Assembly (NCBI RefSeq): GCF_004353505.1
Contig: NZ_SMNQ01000013.1
Location: forward strand, 142,452-206,451
Source: Streptomyces sp. WAC05374
GTDB lineage: Bacteria; Actinomycetota; Actinomycetes; Streptomycetales; Streptomycetaceae
Length of the DNA stretch: 64,000 nt
Direction of reading: 5' to 3'
Of this stretch, positions 1-7,804 are shown piece by piece. The notes beneath the pieces were generated by a model, which was not told the origin of the DNA, did not search any database, and was given only the letters and a program-made list of their open reading frames with translations. Position 1 is the first letter of the stretch. Every line of letters begins with the position of its first letter. Both the position numbers and the translations under genes were made by a program.

Positions 1-1
1 G

Positions 2-2110
2 CTGCGCCGCTCGCTGCGCGGCCTGGAGCGCGAGGGCTTCCGCAAGGTGCACGTCCTGAAGAGCGTCGAGGAGGCGGAGGCCGCCGAAGTCGTCCTGGAG
101 AAGCGGTACAACGACCTCCGGGACCTCACCGGCCCCTTCGACATCATCGGTGACGTCCACGGGTGCAGCTCCGAGCTGGAGACCCTGCTGACCAGGCTCG
201 GCTACGAGGACGGTGCGCACCCCGAGGGGCGTACGGCGGTCTTCGTCGGCGACCTGGTCGACCGGGGCCCGGACAGCCCCGGCGTCCTGCGCCGCGTCAT
301 GGGCATGGTCGCGTCCGGCAACGCGCTGTGCGTGCCCGGCAACCACGAGAACAAGCTGGGGCGGTGGCTCAAGGGCCGCAACGTCCAGCGGACGCACGGG
401 CTCGCCGAGACGATCGCGCAGCTCGAGGGGGAGAGCCAGGAGTTCCGCGACCAGGTGCGGCGGTTCATCGACGGGCTCGTCAGCCACTACGTCCTCGACG
501 GGGGCCGGCTCGTGGTCTGCCACGCCGGGCTGCCGGAGAAGTACCACGGCCGCACCTCGGGGCGGGTGCGCTCGCACGCCCTGTACGGGGACACGACCGG
601 CGAGACCGACGAGTTCGGCCTGCCGGTGCGCTACCCGTGGGCGGAGGAGTACCGGGGCCGCGCCGCGGTGGTGTACGGCCACACGCCCGTGCCCACCACC
701 TCATGGATCAACAACACCATCTGCCTCGACACCGGGGTGGTGTTCGGCGGGAGGATGACCGCGCTGCGCTGGCCGGAGCGCGAACTGGTCGACGTACCGG
801 CCGAGAAGGTCTGGTACGAGCCGGTCAGGCCGCTGGCGACCGAGGCGCCCGGCGGGCACCAGGGCCGGCCGCTGGACCTGGCGGACGTGCACGGGCGGCG
901 GGTCGTGGAGACCCGGTACGCCGGCAACGTCGGCGTACGCGAGGAGAACGCGGCCGCCGCGCTGGAGGTCATGAGCCGGTTCGCGGTGGACCCGCGGCTG
1001 CTGGCGTACCTGCCGCCGACGATGGCCCCGACGCCCACGTCGAGGGCCGAGGGCTACCTGGAGCACCCGGCCGAGGCGTTCGCGCAGTACCGGTCCGACG
1101 GCGTCGGGCGGGTGGTGTGCGAGGAGAAGCACATGGGTTCGCGGGCGGTGGCGCTGGTGTGCCGGGACGCGGACGCGGCACGGGAGCGGTTCGGGGTCCG
1201 GGGCCCGACGGGCGCGCTGCACACCCGGACCGGGCGGCCGTTCTTCGCCGACGAGGCCATGACGGAGCAGGTCCTGGACCGGCTGCGCACGGCCGTCGGC
1301 GCCGCCGGGCTGTGGGAGGAGCTCGGCACGGACTGGCTGCTGCTGGACGGTGAGCTGATGCCGTGGTCGCTCAAGGCGTCCTCGCTGCTGCGCTCGCAGT
1401 ACGCGGCGGTCGGCGCCGCCTCGGGCGCGGTCCTCCCCGGCGCGGTGGCCGCGCTGGAGGCGGCGGCCGGGCGGGGCGTGGACGTCGCCGGCCTGCTGGG
1501 CAAGCAGCGGGAGCGGGCGGCGGACGCGGCGGCGTTCATCGCGGCGTACCGGCGCTACTGCTGGGACACCGAGGGGCTGGACGGGGTGCGGTTCGCGCCG
1601 TTCCAGATCCTCGCCGGGCAGGGGCGTTTCCTCGCGGGCGTCCCGCACGACGAGCAGCTCGCGTGGCTGGACCGACTGGTGGAGCACGACCCGACCGGTC
1701 TGCTCCAGGTCACGCGCCGGCTGGTCGTCGACACCGGGGACGAGGCGTCGGTGCGCGCGGGCACCGACTGGTGGCTGGAGATGACCGGCGCGGGCGGCGA
1801 GGGCATGGTCGTCAAGCCGCTCGAGGCGCTGGTGCGCGACCGCGCGGGCCGGCTGGTGCAGCCGGGTGTCAAGGTGCGGGGCCGGGAGTACCTGCGGATC
1901 ATCTACGGTCCCGAGTACACCCGCCCGGAGAACCTGGTCCGGCTGCGGGAGCGGCACCTCGGCCACAAGCGGTCGCTCGCCCTGCGCGAGTACGCCCTCG
2001 GCCTGGAGGGGCTGGCCCGCCTGGCCGGCGGCGAACCGCTCTGGCGCGTCCACGAGGCGGTCTTCGCCGTCCTGGCCCTGGAGTCGGAACCGGTCGACCC
2101 CCGCCTCTGA
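2..2110 (+). CDS. pnkp: Polynucleotide kinase-phosphatase-ligase (Pnkp), 5' end outside window
   Basis: This is the end-healing and sealing enzyme of the bacterial Hen1-Pnkp RNA repair system. The reading frame is open at the window edge, so the N-terminal P-loop kinase is mostly missing and 702 residues remain. A calcineurin-like metallophosphatase follows, with GDVHG, GDLVDRGP, GNHE, HAG and GHTP motifs between about nt 145 and 690. The C-terminal adenylyltransferase/ligase domain carries the nucleotidyl-lysine motif KHMG (Lys codon at nt 1127), LLDGEL near nt 1345 and EGMVVK near nt 1800. In this family the protein works with the 2'-O-methyltransferase Hen1, normally the adjacent gene, which would lie to the left. 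A GC-rich stem follows the stop. The family call is secure; the presence of Hen1 is inferred. Confidence 0.93.
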   Translation: MRRSLRGLEREGFRKVHVLKSVEEAEAAEVVLEKRYNDLRDLTGPFDIIGDVHGCSSELETLLTRLGYEDGAHPEGRTAVFVGDLVDRGPDSPGVLRRVMGMVASGNALCVPGNHENKLGRWLKGRNVQRTHGLAETIAQLEGESQEFRDQVRRFIDGLVSHYVLDGGRLVVCHAGLPEKYHGRTSGRVRSHALYGDTTGETDEFGLPVRYPWAEEYRGRAAVVYGHTPVPTTSWINNTICLDTGVVFGGRMTALRWPERELVDVPAEKVWYEPVRPLATEAPGGHQGRPLDLADVHGRRVVETRYAGNVGVREENAAAALEVMSRFAVDPRLLAYLPPTMAPTPTSRAEGYLEHPAEAFAQYRSDGVGRVVCEEKHMGSRAVALVCRDADAARERFGVRGPTGALHTRTGRPFFADEAMTEQVLDRLRTAVGAAGLWEELGTDWLLLDGELMPWSLKASSLLRSQYAAVGAASGAVLPGAVAALEAAAGRGVDVAGLLGKQRERAADAAAFIAAYRRYCWDTEGLDGVRFAPFQILAGQGRFLAGVPHDEQLAWLDRLVEHDPTGLLQVTRRLVVDTGDEASVRAGTDWWLEMTGAGGEGMVVKPLEALVRDRAGRLVQPGVKVRGREYLRIIYGPEYTRPENLVRLRERHLGHKRSLALREYALGLEGLARLAGGEPLWRVHEAVFAVLALESEPVDPRL

Positions 2111-2160
2111 CGCCCGCCCCTGACGCCCCGGCCGTCCGGGAGGCCCGTCCGCGCCGCCTC

Positions 2161-2205
2161 GCCCGCCCGTCCGCTCCCGGCCCGTTGTTCCGGCCCCGGG
2201 CGGGC
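2161..2205 (+). terminator. Possible terminator after pnkp
   Basis: GCCCGCCCG (2161-2169) and CGGGCGGGC (2197-2205) form a 9-bp stem in the 159-bp gap between pnkp and arcA. There is no U-tract, as is common in Streptomyces. The GC-rich background makes chance pairing possible. Confidence 0.35.
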
Positions 2206-2269
2206 GGGTCGTGGGCGCTTTCCCGGCGGAACTTGGGTGAAGTGGGGTTCGCGCGGTGAGGATGGAGGC

Positions 2270-3508
2270 ATGGGATTCCATGTCGATTCCGAGACCGGGC
2301 GGCTCCGCCGCGTCATCCTGCACCGGCCGGACCTGGAACTGAAGCGGCTGACACCCAGCAACAAGGACGCGCTGCTCTTCGACGACGTGCTGTGGGTGCG
2401 GCGGGCGCGGCAGGAGCACGACGGGTTCGCCGACGTGCTGCGCGACCGGGGCGTGGAGGTGCACCTCGTCGGGGACCTGCTGCGCGAGGCGCTGGAGGTC
2501 CCGGCGGCGAGGGACCTCGTCCTGGACCGGGTCTTCGACGAGAAGGAGTACGGTCCGCTCGCCACGGACCACATAAGAGCGGTCTTCGACGGCATGGAGA
2601 CCGGCGCGCTCGTCGAGGCGCTGATCGGGGGGATGACGAAACGTGACTTCCTGGCCGGGCACGCCGAGCCGACGTCCGTCCGCTTCCATGTGATGGACCT
2701 GGACGACTTCCTGCTGCCGCCGCTGCCGAACCACCTCTTCACCCGCGACACCTCGGCCTGGATCTACGACGGCGTCTCCATCAACGCGATGCGCTGGCCG
2801 GCCCGGCGGCGCGAGACCGTGCACTTCGAGGCGATCTACAAGCACCACCCGCTGTTCACCGGCCCCGGCGCGGCCCCCTTCCACCACTGGTCGGAGGGGC
2901 AGGACGACTACCCCTCCACCATCGAGGGCGGCGACGTCCTGGTCATCGGCAACGGCGCGGTGCTGATCGGGATGAGCGAGCGCACCACTCCGCAGGCGGT
3001 GGAGATGCTGGCGCGCGGGATGTTCGCGGCCGGCTCCGCCCGGACGATCGTGGCGCTGGACATGCCGAAGAGCAGGGCGTTCATGCACCTGGACACGGTC
3101 ATGACGATGGTCGCGCACGACACGTTCACCCAGTACGCGGGGCTCGGCATGCTCCGCTCGTACACCATCGAGCCGGGTGACGGGCACCGGGCGCTGAAGG
3201 TCACCGACCACCCGCCCCAGCACATGCACAGCGCGATCGCCGCGGCGCTGGACCTGCCCGCGATCCGGGTGCTGACCGCCACGCAGGACGTGCACGCGGC
3301 GGAGCGCGAGCAGTGGGACGACGGGTGCAACGTCCTGGCGGTGGAGCCGGGTGTCGTCGTGGCGTACGAGCGCAACGTCACCACCAACACGCACCTGCGC
3401 AAGGAGGGCATCGAGGTGATCGAGATCCCCGGGAGCGAGCTGGGCCGGGGCAGGGGCGGACCGCGCTGCATGAGCTGCCCGGTCGAACGGGACGCCGACC
3501 CCGGCTGA
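2270..3508 (+). CDS. arcA: Arginine deiminase
   Basis: Hydrolyses L-arginine to citrulline and ammonium, the first step of the cytoplasmic arginine deiminase pathway. The 412-residue protein has the family layout: N-terminal GRLRRVILHRPDLE, the FTRDTS segment, IEGGDVL (catalytic Glu about 219), MHLDT (His about 273) and the catalytic Cys about 403 in the C-terminal MSCP motif. I chose ATG 2270 because GGAGG (2264-2268) sits just upstream and the protein begins as family members do; an in-frame upstream start at 2237 would add 11 unlikely residues. Ornithine carbamoyltransferase follows after a 97-bp gap with its own promoter-like DNA. No carbamate kinase (arcC) occurs in the window, so ATP recovery from carbamoyl phosphate would need a gene elsewhere. 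Confidence 0.95.
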   Translation: MGFHVDSETGRLRRVILHRPDLELKRLTPSNKDALLFDDVLWVRRARQEHDGFADVLRDRGVEVHLVGDLLREALEVPAARDLVLDRVFDEKEYGPLATDHIRAVFDGMETGALVEALIGGMTKRDFLAGHAEPTSVRFHVMDLDDFLLPPLPNHLFTRDTSAWIYDGVSINAMRWPARRRETVHFEAIYKHHPLFTGPGAAPFHHWSEGQDDYPSTIEGGDVLVIGNGAVLIGMSERTTPQAVEMLARGMFAAGSARTIVALDMPKSRAFMHLDTVMTMVAHDTFTQYAGLGMLRSYTIEPGDGHRALKVTDHPPQHMHSAIAAALDLPAIRVLTATQDVHAAEREQWDDGCNVLAVEPGVVVAYERNVTTNTHLRKEGIEVIEIPGSELGRGRGGPRCMSCPVERDADPG

Positions 3509-3530
3509 GCCCCCGGAAGGCCCACCCGAC

Positions 3531-3560
3531 TGTATAGAAATGTGGACCCTCGTATAGACT
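3531..3560 (+). promoter_or_regulatory. GTATAG direct repeats upstream of argF
   Basis: TGTATAGAAA (3531-3540) and CGTATAGACT (3551-3560) repeat with exact 20-bp spacing, about two helical turns, in the AT-richer stretch before argF. They could be an activator or repressor site, possibly for an arginine regulator, or one copy could be a -10 element. No regulator is proven. Confidence 0.4.
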
Positions 3561-3605
3561 TCCATGGTCCCGTCTTCGAAACCCGTCGGAACCCCAGGAG
3601 CGCCC

Positions 3606-4622
3606 ATGGCCACCGATCTCACCGGCCGCCACTTCCTCAAGGAGCTGGACTTCACCGCCGAGGAGTTCCGCGGCCTGCTCGACCTGGCCGCCGAGCTCAA
3701 GGCGGCCAAGAAGGCGGGCACCGAGGTGCAGCGGCTGCGCGGCAGGAACATCGCCCTGATCTTCGAGAAGGCGTCGACCCGTACGCGCTGCGCGTTCGAG
3801 GTCGCCGCGGCCGACCAGGGCGCCTCCACCACCTACATCGACCCGTCGGGCTCCCACATCGGCAAGAAGGAGACCGCCAAGGACACGGCCCGGGTGCTGG
3901 GCCGGATGTACGACGCGATCGAGTTCCGCGGCGACTCCCAGGCCACCGTGGAGGAGCTCGCCGCCCACGCGGGCGTGCCCGTGTACAACGGCCTCACCGA
4001 CGACTGGCACCCCACCCAGATGCTCGCCGACATGCTCACGATGACCGAGCACGCCGGCAAGCCGCTGGAGAGCATCGCCTTCGCCTACCTCGGCGACGGA
4101 CGCTACAACATGGGCAACTCCTACCTGGTCACCGGCGCCCTGCTGGGCATGGACGTCCGGATCGTGGCGCCCAAGGCGTACTGGCCGGACGACGCCGTCG
4201 TCACCCGCGCCCGGGAGCTGGCCAAGGACAGCGGCGCCCGTCTCACGCTCACCGAGGACGTCGCCGAGGGCGTCCTGGGCGCCGACTTCGTCGCCACCGA
4301 CGTCTGGGTCTCCATGGGTGAGCCCCAGGAGGTCTGGGACGAGCGCATCGCCGCCCTCGCCCCCTACGCGGTGACCATGGACGTGCTGCGGGCCACCGGC
4401 AACCCGCGGGTCAAGTTCCTGCACTGCCTGCCCGCCTTCCACGACCTGGGCACCGCCGTCGGCCGGGAGATCCACGAGCGGCACGGCCTGGCCGAGCTGG
4501 AGGTCACCGACGAGGTCTTCGAGTCGGAACACTCGGTCGTCTTCGACGAGGCCGAGAACCGGATGCACACGATCAAGGCCGTCATGGTCGCCACGCTGAG
4601 CGGCCCCGGCGGCGCGCGGTAG
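3606..4622 (+). CDS. argF: Ornithine carbamoyltransferase
   Basis: Interconverts ornithine plus carbamoyl phosphate and citrulline plus phosphate. The 338 residues contain the carbamoyl-phosphate motif STRTR (about 56-60), HPTQ (about 136-139) and the ornithine-site HCLP (about 272-275). ATG 3606 is preceded by AGGAG at 3596-3600; the in-frame ATG at 3564 lacks a comparable site. Its position directly after arginine deiminase suggests the catabolic direction (an arcB role), yielding ornithine and carbamoyl phosphate. Sequence alone does not separate anabolic from catabolic enzymes, and no other arginine biosynthesis genes lie nearby. Confidence 0.94.
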   Translation: MATDLTGRHFLKELDFTAEEFRGLLDLAAELKAAKKAGTEVQRLRGRNIALIFEKASTRTRCAFEVAAADQGASTTYIDPSGSHIGKKETAKDTARVLGRMYDAIEFRGDSQATVEELAAHAGVPVYNGLTDDWHPTQMLADMLTMTEHAGKPLESIAFAYLGDGRYNMGNSYLVTGALLGMDVRIVAPKAYWPDDAVVTRARELAKDSGARLTLTEDVAEGVLGADFVATDVWVSMGEPQEVWDERIAALAPYAVTMDVLRATGNPRVKFLHCLPAFHDLGTAVGREIHERHGLAELEVTDEVFESEHSVVFDEAENRMHTIKAVMVATLSGPGGAR

Positions 4623-4724
4623 GACACGGGACGGCGGCGCCCGGCGGTACGGAGCCGGGGTGCGGGATGGTGATACGCCCGATTGGGTGGATATGCGGTG
4701 TGACGCTTACTATCGAGGCACATG

Positions 4725-4756
4725 GTGGGGTCCGGGCTCGCGTGCTCGGACCCCAC
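4725..4756 (+). other. Stem-loop in the permease leader
   Basis: GTGGGGTCCG (4725-4734) and CGGACCCCAC (4747-4756) form a perfect 10-bp stem with a 12-nt loop. A TACTAT -10-like hexamer lies at 4708-4713, so transcription would start close to the left arm and the hairpin would be at or near the 5' end of the mRNA. It could also be a terminator for argF read from upstream. Confidence 0.55.
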
Positions 4757-4820
4757 TTCCGTGTGCCCGACGTCACGGCCCGGAGAAGCCCCCCGAGCAG
4801 CCCAGGAAGAGAACCGCCCC

Positions 4821-6260
4821 ATGCGTCCCACCGGACCGCGCCGCATCAAAAGCCCCGCCCAGCTCATCGCCGAATCCGGTGCGGATCTGGAGGGGCACGG
4901 CCTCAGGCGCACCATGGGCCTCTTCCAGCTCGTCTGCTTCGGCGTGGGCGCCATCGTCGGCACCGGGATCTTCGTCGGGCTCTCCGACAGCGTCGCCGAG
5001 GCCGGCCCGGCGGTCGTCGTGTCCTTCGTCCTCGCCGCCATCACCTGCGTCTTCACCGCCTTCTCCTTCGCCGAGCTGGGCAGCGCCATCCCCGTCTCCG
5101 GCAGCTCCTACTCCTTCGCGTACGCCACCCTCGGCGAGCGCGTCGCCTTCCTCGTCGGCTGGTGTCTGCTGCTGGAGTACGGCGTGTCCGTCTCCGCCGT
5201 CGCCGTCGGCTGGGGCCAGTACCTCAACGAGCTCCTCGACAGCCTCGTCGGGTGGCAACTGCCCGCCGCGCTCTCCAGTCCCCCCGGCGAGGGCGGCCTC
5301 GTCAACGTCCCGGCCGTCGTGGTGATCGCCCTCGCGGCCGTCCTGCTGGTCCGGGGCATCCGCGAGAGCGCGCGTGCCACCGCCGTGATGGCCGTGGTGA
5401 AGATCGCCGTACTGATCCTCTTCTGCGCGATCGCCTTCCGCGCCTACCAGGGCGACAACCTGGCCCCCTTCGCCACCCACGGGCTGGCCGGGGTCACCTC
5501 GGGCGCCTCGGTGGCGTTCTTCTCGTACATCGGCTTCGACGCGATCACCACCGCCGGTGAGGAGGTCAAGAACCCGCGCCGGAACGTCCCCCTCGCGATC
5601 ATGATCTGCCTCGGGCTCGTCACGCTGCTCTACTGCCTCGTCGCCGTCGCCGCCATCGGCGCGCTCTCCGCCGGCGAGGTCGCCGGCCGGCCGGCCGCGC
5701 TCTCGCTGATCGTGGACCGGGTGACCGCCTCCGGCGTCGGCGGCGGGGTCATCGCCTTCGGCGCGGTCGTCGCCATCGCCTCGGTGGTCCTCGCGGTGAT
5801 GTACGGCCAGACCCGCGTCCTGATGTCGATGTCCCGCGACGGGCTGATCCCGCGCGTCTTCGAGAAGATCTCCCCCCGCACCGCCACCCCCGTCGCCAAC
5901 ACCTGGATCGTCGCCGCCGTCTTCGCCGTCCCGGCCGCCGTCGTACCGCTCGACGTGGTGCTGGACCTGACCACCATCGGCACCCTCGCCGTCATGGCCG
6001 TGGTCAACATCGCCGTCGTCGCGCTGCGCCGCCGCCACCCGGACACCGACCGCGGCTTCAGGGTGCCGCTCTACCCGCTCAGCCCGGTGCTGGGCGTCGC
6101 CATGTGCCTGTACCTGATCTGGGGGACCGGCTGGGCGACCTGGCTGCGGTTCGCCGTCTTCCTGGCCGTGGGCGCGCTGGTGTACGCGCTCTACGGGCGC
6201 CGCCGCTCGCGCCTCGCGCCCACCGGCGCGCTCACGGGCTCCGCAGCGCCGGGAGCGTGA
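4821..6260 (+). CDS. APC-family amino acid permease (cationic amino acid transporter type)
   Basis: Integral membrane amino acid transporter of 479 residues with about 12 predicted hydrophobic helices. The N-terminal segment GVGAIVGTGIFVGLSD is the family's helix-1 substrate motif, followed by FAELGSAIPVSGSSYSFAYATLGE and GQTRVLMSMSRDGLIPR. ATG 4821 follows AGGAAGAG; upstream in-frame ATG 4722 would add 33 unconserved residues. Placement behind arcA-argF suggests arginine/ornithine exchange or arginine uptake, but this is inferred from context. A related permease lies at 55606-57123 and shares the PVxGSxYxFAYAxLGE segment. The last 29 bp overlap the convergent ATPase gene. Confidence 0.88.
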   Translation: MRPTGPRRIKSPAQLIAESGADLEGHGLRRTMGLFQLVCFGVGAIVGTGIFVGLSDSVAEAGPAVVVSFVLAAITCVFTAFSFAELGSAIPVSGSSYSFAYATLGERVAFLVGWCLLLEYGVSVSAVAVGWGQYLNELLDSLVGWQLPAALSSPPGEGGLVNVPAVVVIALAAVLLVRGIRESARATAVMAVVKIAVLILFCAIAFRAYQGDNLAPFATHGLAGVTSGASVAFFSYIGFDAITTAGEEVKNPRRNVPLAIMICLGLVTLLYCLVAVAAIGALSAGEVAGRPAALSLIVDRVTASGVGGGVIAFGAVVAIASVVLAVMYGQTRVLMSMSRDGLIPRVFEKISPRTATPVANTWIVAAVFAVPAAVVPLDVVLDLTTIGTLAVMAVVNIAVVALRRRHPDTDRGFRVPLYPLSPVLGVAMCLYLIWGTGWATWLRFAVFLAVGALVYALYGRRRSRLAPTGALTGSAAPGA

Positions 6261-6765
6261 ACCAGACGGCCTTGCCGTCGTCCGTGAGCCGGTGACCGCA
6301 CGCCGCGCTGAGCGTCCGTATCAGCAGCAGGCCCCGCCCGTGCTCCTGCCAGGGGTCGGGCGGGGTGTCGTGCTCCGGGGCCAGGTCGCCCGGCGGCTCC
6401 GGGTCCCGGTCGTGCACCTCGACCCGGCAGCCGCTCGGCAGCAGCCGCACCACCAGCTCGATCGGTCCCTTGCCCGAGGTGTGCTCCACCGCGTTCGCCA
6501 CCAGCTCGGCCGTCAGCAGCTCGGCCGTGTCCCGGTACGCCGACGCGTCCAGGTCCGCGAGCGCCGTCCGTATCAGGGCGCGCGCGATCGGCACCGCGGC
6601 CGACGTGTGCGGCAGCGCGATGCGCCAGGAGGAGGGGCCGGAGGCTTCGGGCAAGGCGGGGGTCCGTTCGGGGGAGCGGTTCCGTTCGGGTGCGGGGGAG
6701 AGCCGGGAGTGTGAACCAGGGGACGCAGGGGCCACACGAGACCTGTGAGGTCTGCCGACAACCAT
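6232..6765 (-). CDS. ATP-binding protein, anti-sigma-factor-type HATPase
   Basis: Small GHKL ATPase of the SpoIIAB/RsbW-like group that is abundant in Streptomyces. About 177 residues carry an N-box ELVANAVEHT and the C-terminal glycine-rich GRGLLLIRTLSAACGHRL lid region; the first 45 or so residues are Pro/Arg/Ser-rich and unconserved. I chose ATG at 6765 because GGGAG (6774-6778 on the reverse strand) is 8 nt upstream; the frame stays open to 6807. Family members bind sigma factors or anti-anti-sigma proteins, but many orphan Streptomyces copies have no known partner, and no sigma gene is adjacent. It is convergent with and overlaps the permease. Confidence 0.82.
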   Translation of the reverse strand: MVVGRPHRSRVAPASPGSHSRLSPAPERNRSPERTPALPEASGPSSWRIALPHTSAAVPIARALIRTALADLDASAYRDTAELLTAELVANAVEHTSGKGPIELVVRLLPSGCRVEVHDRDPEPPGDLAPEHDTPPDPWQEHGRGLLLIRTLSAACGHRLTDDGKAVWFTLPALRSP

Positions 6766-6890
6766 ACGAAGGACTCCCAGCCGAACCCGAGGCCCCCGCC
6801 CACCCATCGGGAGTCCTGTGCCCCGGCTGATACAGGACCCTGGTCGGTCACGGACAGCGGTTACAAGGTCACGACTCAGCGTATCGCGCC

Positions 6891-6910
6891 TACGTGACGG
6901 AAGTCACGTA
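6891..6910. promoter_or_regulatory. Perfect palindrome upstream of the aromatic-degradation operon
   Basis: TACGTGACGGAAGTCACGTA has perfect 8-bp arms (TACGTGAC/GTCACGTA) around GGAA and lies 60 bp before the enoyl-CoA hydratase start. A related site with core GTGACG-N2-AGTCA occurs at 12577-12596 in the divergent promoter of the same island. It is a likely operator of the island's regulator, probably the PaaX-family protein. Confidence 0.7.
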
Positions 6911-6970
6911 CAAGTGATAGCTTCGAAGGGCACGCATCTGCGCAGGCAGACCGCAGGGAGGCCGCACCCC

Positions 6971-7798
6971 ATGAGCCCCTTCTCCAGCTCCGCGCCCCGC
7001 ACCGAGGAATGGCGGCACGTGCGGCTGACCGTCGACGACGGCGTCGCCACCGTCACGCTCGCCCGCCCCGCCCGACTGAACGCGCTCACCTTCGGTGCCT
7101 ACGCCGATCTGCGCGACCTGCTCGCCGAGCTGTCCCGGGAGCGCGCCGTACGCGCCCTGGTCCTCGCGGGCGAGGGCCGGGGCTTCTGCTCCGGCGGCGA
7201 CGTCGACGACATCATCGGCGCCACCCTCGCCATGGACACCGCCGAGCTGCTCGACTTCAACCGGATGACCGGCCAGGTCGTCCGCGCCCTGCGTGAGGCA
7301 CCCTTCCCGGTGATCGCCGCCGTCCACGGGGTCGCCGCCGGCGCCGGTGCCGTCCTCGCGCTCGCCGCCGACTTCCGGATCGCCGACCCCTCCGCCCGGT
7401 TCGCCTTCCTGTTCACCAAGGTCGGCCTCTCCGGCGGCGACATGGGCGCCGCGTACCTCCTCCCGCGCGTCGTCGGCCTCGGGCACGCCACCCGGCTGCT
7501 GATGCTCGGCGAACCCGTCCGCGCCCCCGAGGCCGAACGCATCGGCCTGATCAGCGAGCTGACCGAGGAGGGCGCCGCCGACACCCGCGCCGCCGCGCTC
7601 GCCCGCCGGCTCGCCGACGGCCCCGCCCTCGCCCACGCCCAGACCAAGGCACTGCTCACGGCCGAGCTGGACATGCCGCTCGCCGCCTCCGTCGAACTGG
7701 ACGCCGCCACCCAGGCCCTCCTGATGAACGGCGAGGACTACGCCGAGTTCCACGCCGCGTTCACCGAGAAGCGGCCTCCCAAGTGGCAGGGGCGGTGA
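6971..7798 (+). CDS. Enoyl-CoA hydratase/isomerase family protein
   Basis: Crotonase-fold enzyme of 275 residues. It begins WRHVRLTVDDGVATVTLARPARLNALT and has the oxyanion-hole segments AGEGRGFCSGGDVDD and AAVHGVAAGAGAVLALAADFRIA. ATG 6971 is preceded by GGAGG at 6957-6961; the upstream open frame starts before the operator and is not used. The next gene follows after 6 bp, so the two are cotranscribed. In 2-aminobenzoyl-CoA degradation clusters a hydratase acts after ring reduction in the beta-oxidation-like steps; that role is inferred from neighbours. The exact substrate cannot be read from the sequence. Confidence 0.9.
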   Translation: MSPFSSSAPRTEEWRHVRLTVDDGVATVTLARPARLNALTFGAYADLRDLLAELSRERAVRALVLAGEGRGFCSGGDVDDIIGATLAMDTAELLDFNRMTGQVVRALREAPFPVIAAVHGVAAGAGAVLALAADFRIADPSARFAFLFTKVGLSGGDMGAAYLLPRVVGLGHATRLLMLGEPVRAPEAERIGLISELTEEGAADTRAAALARRLADGPALAHAQTKALLTAELDMPLAASVELDAATQALLMNGEDYAEFHAAFTEKRPPKWQGR

Positions 7799-7804
7799 CC
7801 GGCC

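Noticed and set aside
701..3832. 1043-codon reverse frame opposite pnkp and arcA
   Set aside because: It lies antisense to two well-supported genes, shows low-complexity His/Arg/Val-rich sequence and matches the third-position GC shadow of the forward genes.
6766..6807. Longer N-terminus for the anti-sigma-type ATPase
   Set aside because: ATG 6765 has a well-spaced GGGAG site, and the extra residues are unconserved.
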